Part shown: positions 53,767 to 63,596 of the stretch, in pieces | Position numbering within the stretch: the stretch's first letter is position 1 | Layout: each line of letters opens with the position of its first letter | From: Bathynomus jamesi | Lineage: Eukaryota > Arthropoda > Malacostraca > Isopoda > Cirolanidae | Reading direction: 5' to 3' | DNA length: 64,000 nucleotides | Assembly (NCBI GenBank): GCA_023014485.1 | Contig: JAJOZX010000920.1 | Location: 832,501 to 896,500, forward strand | Program-made: the position numbers and the translations under genes | Notes under the pieces: model-generated | Database searches by the model: none | Seen by the model: only the letters and a program-made list of their open reading frames with translations | Told to the model about the DNA's origin: nothing

Positions 53767-53909
53767 ATGTGTTATTTATTTTTTCTTTTTTTCTTTCTGT
53801 AACCTATATATAGGCTTAACCTTTTTATGTACTTCAGTGTTCCTGAGGATGTCATTAGACGAAAGCGCTTGAGCACCATTTTGTGTTTCCTTTCCTTCGT
53901 GGTTTTATT

Positions 53910-53916
<7 letters not shown>
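53183..53916 (+). repeat. 3' pseudo-LTR of Penelope-like element 2
   Basis: Counterpart of 50,161-51,034, comprising the ORF end, 3' UTR, GTAT/TA microsatellite (about 53,682-53,770) and the hammerhead-like motif. It ends at GGTTTTATTCATCAT followed by (TA)n. Confidence 0.9.
53837..53876 (+). ncRNA. Hammerhead-ribozyme-like motif, 3' pseudo-LTR
   Basis: Stem I GTGTTC (53,837-53,842) pairs with GAGCAC (53,871-53,876) with one wobble. Core CTGAGGA at 53,843-53,849, one extra T, stem II GTC/GAC, GAAA at 53,861-53,864, then palindromic AGCGCT. The layout matches hammerheads reported from Penelope-like elements. Confidence 0.6.

Positions 53917-53953
<37 letters not shown>
53917..53953. repeat. 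(TA)n microsatellite
   Basis: TA repeats between the Penelope 3' end and the mariner TIR. Confidence 0.95.
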
Positions 53954-53956
<3 letters not shown>

Positions 53957-54565
53957 GGTAATTCAATAAGTATCCGCACTTTTTATTTTCACAATTTTAT
54001 TTTCACATCTGATAGATTATAAACCCATCACTTCTCAACATAGTCTCCCTGTTTCTCAATACACTTAGTCCAGCGATCTACAGGCTTCCTAATGCCATCA
54101 CAAAATAATGTTTTTGGCTGTGTGCGTAGCCAGTCATGCACCGCCTCCTTCAGGTCATCATCGCCTTGGAATCGCTGACCTCTCAAAGCGTCTTTTGGTG
54201 GTCCAAACAGGTAAAAATCTGAAGGTGCCAGGTCTGGACTGTAGGCTGGATGGTCGAGAACTTCAAATTTAAGTTCTTGAAGGCATTTTCTAGTCTGTGC
54301 AGCGGTACGAGGGCGCGAGTTCTCGTGTAACAGAATAGCACCTTTCGACAATCTCCCGTTGCAAGGAAGTTCAAAGCGCAGCCGTCAGCAGGTAAAGTTA
54401 TGCTAACACTGTTTTGGGATACACGAGGCCCTATCCTTGAACATTATCTAAAGCGTGGAACTACAGTAACAAGTGCATCGTATTCTGACATGTTTCGGAA
54501 TGAGTTAAAGCAAGCAATTCGCACAAAACGGAGAGGGAGATTGTCGGAAGGTGTTATTCTGTTAG
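53954..54565. mobile_element. Two mariner fragments joined in inverted orientation
   Basis: The left end CAGGGTAATTCAATAAGTATC looks like a mariner TIR. 54,028-54,351 on the minus strand encodes RKCLQELKFEVLDHPAYSPD and LAPSDFYLFGPPKDALRGQR. 54,366-54,565 on the plus strand encodes GKVMLTLFWDTRGPILEHYL and RTKRRGRLSEGVILL. These are neighbouring parts of one transposase type on opposite strands. They share the 30-bp overlap GGGAGATTGTCG...ATTCTGTTA in inverted form (54,329-54,358; 54,536-54,565). Confidence 0.85.
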
Positions 54566-54860
54566 GCTAGACAGGGAACATCCTTAACCCTGAAAGAAAA
54601 TAGTTTTGTTGTGAGAGGACCAAAACTGTTTAATCAGCTGCCCAAAGACCTAAGGAACACGAGTGGTGTTGTAGTGGACATCTTCAAAAGAAGATTAGAC
54701 GCCTGGCTCAGAACAATCCCCTATGAGCCGGGCGTACCTGGCTATGTGAGGTGGAGAGTACAAGAAACCAACTCACTACTTCACCAGGGTAACAACCTTG
54801 ACCTTCGTGAAATGAGGAATCATCGCATGGAATCTTTGAAAGGTTGAAAGGAAAGGCGTA
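54565..54860 (+). mobile_element. LINE-C copy 3, 3' fragment
   Basis: Begins GGCTAGACAGGGAACATCC, the same sequence as 49,197 onward in copy 2, and encodes KLFNQLPKDLRNTSGVVVDI. It ends with the family 3' sequence GAAAGGTTGAAAG. Confidence 0.85.
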
Positions 54861-54926
54861 TATATAGCATTCAACTTTCACCCTGGCAACGCCGGGTCGC
54901 TCCGCTGGTATATATATATATATAAA

Positions 54927-57900
54927 TATAATGATACCTTTTGAGGATTTCGAACGACGGTTCAGGATCGACCTTCTGCAGAATCCCCTCCTCATTTGTG
55001 GAGTTTGGTGGAAGAGAGAATTGGTTTCCGCTCTCCTACCCTCGTAGCCAGCCACGCATGGCTGGCCAGGGGCTTTGCATAAGAAGCTGTCCAGCTGGGT
55101 TTTGAAAAAATTCAGGTTGGTGTTTTGGGAATTCTCAATTCTTTTGGCAGTATATTGAAAAGTTTCGGGCTTCGTATTCTCAGAGTATTTTCCATCCTCG
55201 TTTTTATGGGTACCTGTCCCACCGCAGCTGGGACAGTACAGAATCTACTTCTTCTTTCATTCCATTGCGTTTTTATTTTATTTGTAACGGTAGCGACGCA
55301 ACCATCGAGTATTTTCCATATGTATATTACTGCGTACCACTCGCGTCTTCTTTCCAGAAAGTAGAATTTCAGGGATGGGATTGTAGTCGGGACTAGTAGT
55401 CTTCATCTTTCGTTTCCTCTATCTTAGACGTAATGGCTTTGTATGGCTTCTATGTCTGCAATGTCTCATTTCCTGTATGGACTTGTGAGTAGTGAGCAAT
55501 ACTCAATTATTGGTAGAGCTAGACTCTTCCATAGTTTAACATGATATTTGCTTTTCTGTGGTGGAAACTCCTCCAGACAATTCCCATTATTTTTCTAGCT
55601 GTTGTGATTTTAACGTTATAATGATCGTTGAATTATGCATCCGATGATATTATTACTCCAAGATCCCTAACCTGTGGGTTTGGTGTTATCTGTTTGGCTT
55701 GCAGTGTTTTGTACCCTTTATTCTGTAGCACCTTGTTACCATGTCTTATAAGTTCCAAACTTTCTTCGATAAACTTCAAATTGTTGTCTTTCACCCCCTT
55801 GAATACTGTATTAATGTCGTTTTGTAATTTTTTTCTGTCACCTTCTTTTGATATTTCCTTGCATATCTTTGTGCCACCCGCGAATTACGATATGATACTG
55901 TCATTAATATCTGCATCAATTAATTATCGCAGTTATTATAATTATAGACCGCAAGAGAGCTAATGCTGTACCTTATGGGACAAAGCTGACGACTTCCGAG
56001 ACATCAGATTTGACACCATTTACTACCACTTCTTTGTGTTCTTTGCGCCAGAAAATTAAATATCCATCGTCTCAGCTTTCCAGTAATTCTTGCATTCTTA
56101 AATTTGTGTGCTATGATTCCATGGTCAAATTTATCGAATGCTTTAGCAAAGTCCGTATATATTACATCTATGTTTTGTCCTCGACACAGTGTTTCCAATA
56201 TTTTCTGGTGATCTAATAGCTGTGATAAGCATGATCTTCCAGCCCTGAAGCCATGTTGATTTGGGTTGTACAAGTTCTTTTCTTGTAGGAATTTTGCCTC
56301 TAATTATACGTTCAAAGCACTTTATAAGGTGGGAGATGAAAGCCAATGACCGATAATAATTCTTGGGTATTGCTCTGTTACCACTTTTAAATAAGAGGGC
56401 AATGTTCGCGTTCTTTAATGGAAGTGGAATTTGTCCTGTGACGAGTGATTTCCTTCACAGGAAGTATAGCGGTTTAGCAATACTCTCTTTACATTTCTTC
56501 AGAAACGTGGCACGCCATGTGTCTGGCCTTGGTGTCGAATTGTCTCGCATCTGTGATAGAGCCTTAATTACATCTCGACTCGAGAACTCTAAATCTGTTA
56601 ATGGGTTTGTGTCGGAATTTGTTCTTGGCTGCTTTGTATCAATATCGAAAAATTCGTCTGGGTTTTCTATTTTCTTCTCGGACTTAGGGGTGCTAAACAC
56701 AGAGTTAAATTATTCATTAAGCAGTTCGCTCATTTTTGTGGGGGTCATCTGTTATACTTGGCCTCCTCGTCTATCAACGGACCAATACTCTCTTTACAAT
56801 GCATTTTCCTTTTCGCAAACGTGTAAAAGTATTTTGTGTTATTTTTTGTTTTCTGCTATCATGTTTTCCTTCTCGTTTGTCTTATGTATGAATGTTTACT
56901 TTAGGTCTATTTCTGTTTCGCCTAGTTTTCTCTCTAGTTTGAGTCTCTTTGCGCCAGTTTTGCATTTGTGATGTTTTACGGTTTGTTCCCGTTGTCTAAT
57001 AGTGTCCTGATTTTTCTCTCGAGCTTGCTACATTTTCTTTTTGTCTCTCTGAAACATGCTTCAGTAATATAGGTTTGGTCTCAGTTTCCGTTATACATAG
57101 TATTTGTTCTGGCGTCTTATCGTGAAGTAGCAATTTCCAATTTACTTCCTTTGAATCTTTATTTACACTTTCCCAATTTACTTTTTTTGAATTTATGTTT
57201 AAGCCTTCAAATATTCCTTCTGCCTCTCTGGGATGCGTTTTCGGACCTCTCGGTGCTAACTTCAACTGTATATCGATTAGGTTATGGTCAGAGAAATTTG
57301 TGTACGTTACATTTTTATTTATAATTATCTCATTGTTATTTGTCAAAATTAAATCCAAAACGTTCTCTTTTCTTCTTTCTTTCTTCACAGATTTCCTGGG
57401 TAAGGGCGTAATGTTCCACATCATTTAATAGCATTATTACTTGGGTTCTATTATCTTTTGTAATGTGCCATAAAACATATATGACTTCGTCATTTTTCTT
57501 TCATGTTATGAATGTAAAGTTAAAACCTCCGCAAAATAAATTATTTGTTGCTGGAGTTTCAAGTAATTTTAACACGTTTTCTATTTTATTTATGGGAAAT
57601 TGAAATTAACTTTTTGTGGTGTTTGTTGGTCTGTAGACGTCCATAATGGTTACGTTCAGTTCTTTTATTTCCAAAATAATAATTTCGACTGTGCTGTTTG
57701 ATTTGCTTACCTTCACTGCATATGTGTATGTATGTGTTTTTCAAGTAGATACAACACCCTTCGCCTCGTCTAGCCACTCTATCTGCTCTGTATATGTTGT
57801 AGTCCAACATTGCTATTTCAGTATCCTCGATGCAGTTTTCACAGCCTTTTTCGCATTCATGTAAGTGTGTTTCCGTTAGGCATATGATATCTATGCTGGT

Positions 57901-58050
57901 TTCCGTAGCTAAATTTTGTATTATACTGTAATTTGCAACCTGCATGGTCAGTATAGAGGCCTTGTATATTTGTGTATAATACATTTACCGGGTTTCTAAT
58001 CTCTGTGTTCGGTTTTTCTATATACTGTTCGTTTACTGATCGATGTCGGT
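54927..58050 (-). mobile_element. LINE-C-type element, old, full-domain remnant
   Basis: In minus order: endonuclease start (57,984-57,586: IICLTETHLHECEKGC, RRGEGCCIYL), endonuclease end (57,424-56,996: NVLDLILTNN, NFSDHNLIDI), RT (56,700-56,004: NQHGFRAGRSCLSQLLDH, DVIYTDFAKAFDKFDHGII) and a C-terminal SPKLFNILPKELRI at about 55,150. Stops throughout. The opposite orientation to copies 1-3 shows an independent insertion. Confidence 0.82.
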
Positions 58051-58089
58051 TCCTGTTTGGTGTTACTGGTTACTGGTTCCTACTGGTGT

Positions 58090-59327
58090 TATGTAGGAAG
58101 GAAGGGACAAGTGCGAACGTCTGTAAAAACGCCCCTCGCCCATAGAAGAAGAGAGCCAAAAACAAGGTCCAGGGTTTTCGAGATCCGTAGACACTCTGCG
58201 TTTAAAAGTTTGGAGGTCACAAACAGGGGGAAAGATGGATTGAGGAATACTGTACCAGAGTTCGCCGGTTGAGAAGAAGAAAGATTGAAAATACCAATTA
58301 ACCCTTGCGTTAGAGTTCGACAGAAAAGGAATGAGAAAGTATAGAAAGTCTGGTGCTGCATGCTCTCCTTAAAGGTGGAGGCATGCAGTTAGAGAATTCA
58401 GAAGAGCAAAGTCCGTTATAATGGCAATAGTAAAGAGAGAGTAAGGCAACATTGCGAGGAAGAGAGAGGGATTTAAGACAGTGCGCAAGAGACGGGGAAT
58501 TGATGAGACGAAAAGCCTTTGATTCCACCCGGTCAAGTACGGCTGTGTGGGTTGAGTCATCCCATACATGAGAAGCATACCCCGAACAGTGGCGAACAAG
58601 ACCCCTGTACAGAAACAGCAACTAAGCGGGGTTGAAGAAACTGCGAAGCTGATACATCACACCTAACCTCTTGGAAGCTGTTTTGGAAACAGAGTATATG
58701 TTATCTTTCCAGGAAAGATCACGAGAAAAGGAAACGCCAACAATTTTAAGAGAAGAGGAAGGATTGAGTTGTGTGTCGTTGAAGGTAAGGGGAAGATTGT
58801 GGAAGATTGTGACGAGTAGACAGATGGAGGAGCTGAGTTTTTAAGGCACTGAAAGCCACAAGGTTTTTTCTGATCCAATCAGAGATAGCAGAAAGATTAG
58901 AGGTCAGGTGCTCCATAACCGTACAACACGAATCATGGAGTGACTGCTGTGAGGGACGCTTTGGGAAGAGGGTGGAGAAGTGAAGAGTGGAATCATCGGC
59001 ATAGGAGTGAACAGAACAGGAAGTGGGAATTAAAAGATCATTAACAACTAAAAGAAAAAGAGTGGGTGACAGGACAGAACCCTGAAGAACACCACTGTTC
59101 ATAGCTTTAGGAGAAAAACAGTAGCCATCTATAACCGCAGCTATTGATCGGCCAGAATGGAAATTAGAAATGAAGGCACAGATAGAAGGATAGAAACCGA
59201 AGGAGGGCAGTTTGGAAATTAAAGATTTGTGCCAGACTCTATCAAAAGCTTTCGATATGTCTAGCTCAACAGCAAAAGTTTCACCGAAATCCCGAACGGA
59301 GGATCTACAGATCTACAGAAGCTAAGG
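58090..59327 (-). mobile_element. Jockey-like LINE fragment (LINE-E copy 2)
   Basis: Minus strand. NSGVLQGSVLSPTLFLLVVN and SYADDSTLHFSTLF (59,102-58,746, YADD active site), NLSAISDWIRKNLVAFSALK, then FLYRGLVRHCSGYASHVWDD and RVESKAFRLINSPSLAHC (58,621-58,310), the C-terminal region familiar from crustacean Jockey-type LINEs. Frameshifts separate the pieces; the 5' part, including endonuclease, is missing. Confidence 0.83.
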
Positions 59328-59883
59328 CTAACAAAGACCCTAAGATCCACTCTAAGGTTGGCCCGAGAGAAAAGAAAGAGGAGGGGGTTAAAAGAGGAGA
59401 ATAAGGGGTTAAGTAAGTAGCAAAACCTATCATTCGTGGGTTAACATTCATTCAGAAAAAGAGAAAGAAAGACTCCCCATCATCATCCGCCGGCCACTGC
59501 CGACAAGTCGGAAAAATAGCCGAAGAGAATAGGAGAGGGGTGAAAGATGAAAATAAGTAAAATAAGAACGCTTACAAACCATGCAAACACAGTCTTAACT
59601 CGCTGTCATACCATGCAAACTACAGACATGCAAGTAAAGAGAGTTACAGACATGCAAGTAAGGAGAGGATAAGAAAAAAAAGTAGGTAAAGTAAAACAAA
59701 AAGTGGGTTAGTTTACGCTACGAGCTACATCTACGTTCGTGTTAGTCTAATTTTTTTTAATAATAATTAATTGCTGGCATCACTAACTGGCATGTCACAA
59801 CTTCACAAGCTGGCATTATTGTCAACAGACTCATCCTCGACCACCACCCCCAGAGCTCCTGTTGCTAATTGTTTTTTTTTATT

Positions 59884-60795
59884 TTAAACAAAGTTAATAT
59901 TTTTAAAATGCCTACCTAGACGGTTCTTAAACATATTAACGCTGATAGAGTTCACGACGGGCGCGGGAAGATTATTCCATTTATCAATTACTTTAAACGT
60001 AAAGAAGTTTTTAGCGATATTAGTAATGAAACGTCTGCCACGCAACTTAAATCCGTTATTACGAATAATGCTATTATCGAAAGTGAACAGTTTGTCAAAA
60101 CCTACGTTATCGATGTTATTAACTATTTTGAAAACTTCAATAAGCTCCCCCCTTAATCTCCTAGTTTCGAGTGAATGCAAGTCTAACTCTTTAATCCTAT
60201 CTTCATAAGGCTTGTTGCACAATGACGGAATTAGTTTCGTGGCACGACGCTGAACCCTTTCTAACCTACCAATATCCTCATGCAAATACGGGCACCAAAA
60301 CTGAACGGCATATTCTAAATGAGGCCTGACTTGGGACTTGTAAAGGGGCAATATAATATCCTTCGATTTAAATTCGAAATTACGCGCTATGAAGCCTAAC
60401 ATCCTATTAGCTTTTGCGCAAGAGTCCAGGCACTAGTTCCTAACTTTTAAATCCTTAGATACACGTACGCCTAAATCTACTTCCTCGTCAACGCTCGCTA
60501 ACTCTCTATCATCCATCGTGTGCATGTAATTATTGTTACGAGAACCTATATGCAAAACTTTACATTTGTCTACGTTAAATTGCATCTGCCACTTATCCGT
60601 CCACTCCATAATCCTATTTACATCGTCTTGGAGCCTATTTCTATCGTCCTCGTTAACAACCTTACCGCCTATTTTAGTATCGTCTGCGAATTTTGACACG
60701 TTACTAGTCAGTCCTACATCTATATCGTTAATGTAAATTACGAATAGCAACGGGCCTAACACCGAACCCTGGTGGACACCGCTACCTACATCCAA
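59884..60795 (-). pseudogene. LINE-A2 RT active site and C-terminal region
   Basis: 60,795-60,433 encodes [20 protein letters not shown] (usual VPQGS altered to VHQGS), KFADDTKIGGKVVN and MQFNVDKCKVLHIGSRNN. After a stop at about 60,433, 60,402-59,884 encodes PLYKSQVRPHLEYAVQFWCP, LERVQRRATKLIPSLC and LETRRLRGELIEVFKIV. Very similar in plan to 12,794-14,191. Confidence 0.87.
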
Positions 60796-60818
60796 CCACC
60801 CCGATTCACTGCCATTAA

Positions 60819-61890
60819 TTAATTAACAACGACCCTCTGTCTCCTAGCACGAAGACATTCCTCAAACCAGTTAGCTACCTGAACGCGTATACCGTGCGCT
60901 TTAACCTTCACAATTAATCTTCTATGCGGAACTGTATCGAACGCCTTTTTAAAATCTAAATAAATAACGTCAGCCGCTCTATGCCTATCGTATTCGCGCA
61001 CTATTTCGTTATAAAATTCTAACAAATTAGTTAAACAAGATCTATGGCGTCGAAACCCATGCTGACTACTATTAATCAAATCTCTACTTTCTAAGTGATC
61101 GATGATACGATCCCTAACTACGGATTCCAAAAGTTTACCGATAATTGAGGGGTCGCGCGTCTTAAGGTACTAAGCGCCACCACAGGTGAAAACGTGTTTT
61201 TGATGGATATCACTATTTTCACCCTTCCTCTATCGCGTGGTTTGGGTTATAATGACCTTACGACACTAGAAGTATGGTTGAAAACCTTATGAATCGAACT
61301 ACTTTTTTCACCTCTATCGCCAGCCAAAAGTTCACCCAAAGTTCGACATAATAAGAAAATCAAAAAATTAAAAAACATATATATAAAATAAAAAATATGA
61401 AAATCTATTCCAAAAACTCATCAACATCTTCATTAGCATACTTAGAACTCTAATTTAGCCACAAATGAACGTTCTAGCTCAATTAATAACAGAGATACTA
61501 TTGCCAGAATATTGCTGAACTTTGGTGGCGATTTCTGACGAATTTTAATTTTGGCGCTTAGGTACCTCAAGACGCGGGACCCCTCAATTGACGTTAAACT
61601 AATGGGCCTATAATTGCTAGCTCTGTGCGGTCCCCTTTTTTAAAGATGGGCGTGACGTTAGCTAATTTGAAGTCTTCAGGAATAATCCCCGTTTCGAGTG
61701 ACTGATTAAAAATCTTCGTTAAGGGGCCTACGATAACGTCTTTCAAATCTTTCAAATGTCTGGGATAAAAAGCGTCAGGGCCTGGAGCCTTGCTAACTTT
61801 TAGCCTATCGATATAATGCGCAATCTCACCCTCGTAAACAGTTATTTCATCCAAAATAGTCTCGCTACTAAATGGAACGATATCGTCCAC
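60819..61890 (-). pseudogene. LINE-A2 RT N-terminal part, split by a MITE
   Basis: 61,890-61,594 encodes KVSKAPGPDAFYPRHLKDLK and LANVTPIFKKGDR, with a frameshift just before the NYRPIS block. The MITE at 61,147-61,585 follows, then 61,130-60,819: [20 protein letters not shown] and DVIYLDFKKAFDTVPHRRLI. A stop lies near 60,815. Confidence 0.87.
61147..61585. mobile_element. Long-TIR MITE, copy B (GAGGGGTC family)
   Basis: 439 bp, starting GAGGGGTCGCGCGTCTTAAG and ending CTCAAGACGCGGGACCCCTC. AATT flanks both sides (61,143-61,146; 61,586-61,589). The LINE reading frame on either side shows what was interrupted. Closely similar to 15,461-15,902, without coding sequence. Confidence 0.9.
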
Positions 61891-61913
61891 GTCGGGGACA
61901 TTATTTACGTCTT

Positions 61914-63155
61914 CTACGGTAAAAACTGTCGCAAAAAAGTTATTAAAAATACCGCCAACGCCTGAGCGTCAGAAGCCAAAGCGCCGTTAACATCTACTAG
62001 AGGGCCTATGTTATCTTTTATTGGCTTACGATTATTGACATATTTAAAAAACTTTTTTCGATTATGTTTACTATCCGCAGCTATAAGTATCTCTAAATTA
62101 CGCTTAACATTCCCAACTGATCTTTTAACCTGACGTCTAAGCTCGATATATCTATTAAAGTTAGCTGCCGTGACATTGCGCTTATTAAGTCTATACGCTC
62201 TGTTACGCTCGTTTATGAACTCGCCTATTTCCCTAGTCCACCACTTGGGCCTACCATGATTTCTAGCGCGCTTGGGCCTACGAGGAATAAACTCCCTTTC
62301 AATATTCATAAAACTTTCTTTAAACGCCTCCCAATGCAAATTTGTGTCATTACCCATAAATAAGTTATCCCAGTCCACTACTCTCATTCTATCCGCAAAA
62401 CTATCAAAATTGGCCCTACGAAAATCAGGGACTTCTATTACGTTACTATCCTTAGTGTTTTCTATCAATAACTTAAACCTAAGAATTTGATGATCACTAC
62501 ATCCTAAACTCTCGCCTACTTCTAAACCTTCGACTATATTTTCGCCGTTCGTCATCACCAAATCTAAAATATTGTCACCGCGCGTTGGTTCGGTAACCAT
62601 CTGTCGTAAAAAATTATCTTCCACGAACTCAATCAATCTGAAACCCTCCTCATTACCAGTAAAAGTCTCGTAATTAACATTAGGGCAGTTAAAGTCTCCG
62701 ACAATTATACTATTCCGATTGTCAATAAAGTTACCAAGAAGTGAATAATATCTAGTATCGATATCGAGGGGTTGAACGGGAGGTCTATAAACAACAACAA
62801 AATTAAAACTAATACTACGCGCCCTAACTTCAACGCATATCGCATTAATTGCTGCCGGAAAATCTATCTTAACCTCGATAGCCCTAAGGGAATTATGAAT
62901 GTACAGCAAAACGCCGCCACCAATCCTACGTAACCTATCATTAGTAAAGAGTTTAAAACCCGGTATATCAAGTTCCCCCAACAAGTCCCGAGTCACGGTA
63001 TTTAACCACGTTTCAGTGATAGCAACTATATCGTAGTTGCCGGAATAAATTATCGCCTTAAATTCGTTTAATTTATTTCTAATACTACGCGCGTTACAAT
63101 AAAAGACATTTAAGTTATTTTTTACCACGGGCCGTCGTTTTAAACTATTTTTCAC
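61914..63155 (-). CDS. LINE-A2 endonuclease (AP-endonuclease-like) domain
   Basis: Open for 413 codons. This enzyme nicks target DNA to prime reverse transcription. Motifs in order: VFYCNARSIRNKLNEF (catalytic N region), DIVAITETWL (catalytic E), GGGVLLYIHNS, FVVVYRPP, SIIVGDFNCPNVNYE (GDFN), RGDNILDLVMTNGE and LGCSDHQILRF (SDH catalytic His block). The C-terminal third (RPKWWTREIGEFINERNRAY) is the linker to RT. The frame ends by a frameshift near 61,920 rather than a natural stop. Met at 63,155 may be internal to ORF2. All endonuclease catalytic blocks look intact. Confidence 0.9.
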   Translation of the reverse strand: MKNSLKRRPVVKNNLNVFYCNARSIRNKLNEFKAIIYSGNYDIVAITETWLNTVTRDLLGELDIPGFKLFTNDRLRRIGGGVLLYIHNSLRAIEVKIDFPAAINAICVEVRARSISFNFVVVYRPPVQPLDIDTRYYSLLGNFIDNRNSIIVGDFNCPNVNYETFTGNEEGFRLIEFVEDNFLRQMVTEPTRGDNILDLVMTNGENIVEGLEVGESLGCSDHQILRFKLLIENTKDSNVIEVPDFRRANFDSFADRMRVVDWDNLFMGNDTNLHWEAFKESFMNIEREFIPRRPKRARNHGRPKWWTREIGEFINERNRAYRLNKRNVTAANFNRYIELRRQVKRSVGNVKRNLEILIAADSKHNRKKFFKYVNNRKPIKDNIGPLVDVNGALASDAQALAVFLITFLRQFLP

Positions 63156-63275
63156 GTCGGGCCCGCGTTCCCCGGACCCATAACGTTTAAAGAAGGCTTC
63201 GACCTATACAGCTTTCGTACGTTTTCATCAATTAACCTACCTAGTCTAGCATTACCTTTCCAGACCCACATTGAC

Positions 63276-63596
63276 GAGCTGAGAGAAGATTGTGAGAAGA
63301 GAGGTGTTTAAGCACACTGGTATGCATATGAAATTGTTTTGTCTGCTCTGAGGGTTTTTTCAACTCATATTATATAATTCGACGATGCTGAATTCGAAAA
63401 TGACATTGGTTTTCCTCAATCAGGTCAGGTTTTTTCTCTATTGGCCATTTATTATAAGTCCAATTTTATCCCCAAATTTATTGATTTTTTTTAGCTTAAA
63501 CACTGTAGATACGAGTAATATTATAAGAACACTCGTGAAAAATGAAAACATTGTGTGAATAAATACTTTTATTCATACAATGAATATGGAAAAAGT
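63276..63596. other. Unassigned spacer
   Basis: About 320 bp with no gene or repeat recognised. The plus-strand TTTATT at 63,567-63,572 gives AATAAA on the minus strand just after the stop of the gene on the right, a possible polyadenylation signal. Confidence 0.6.

Larger units (their letters stand above)
59328..63275 (-). mobile_element. CR1/Jockey-like LINE, nearly complete (LINE-A copy 2)
   Basis: The longest LINE here. In minus order: an ORF1 end (about 63,270-63,170, NARLGRLIDENVRKLYRS), endonuclease ORF (63,155-61,914), RT (61,890-60,433), C-terminal region (60,402-59,884) and 3' UTR to 59,328, whose end matches LINE-A copy 1. Split at 61,143-61,589 by a 439-bp MITE. Several frameshifts and one stop. 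Confidence 0.88.
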
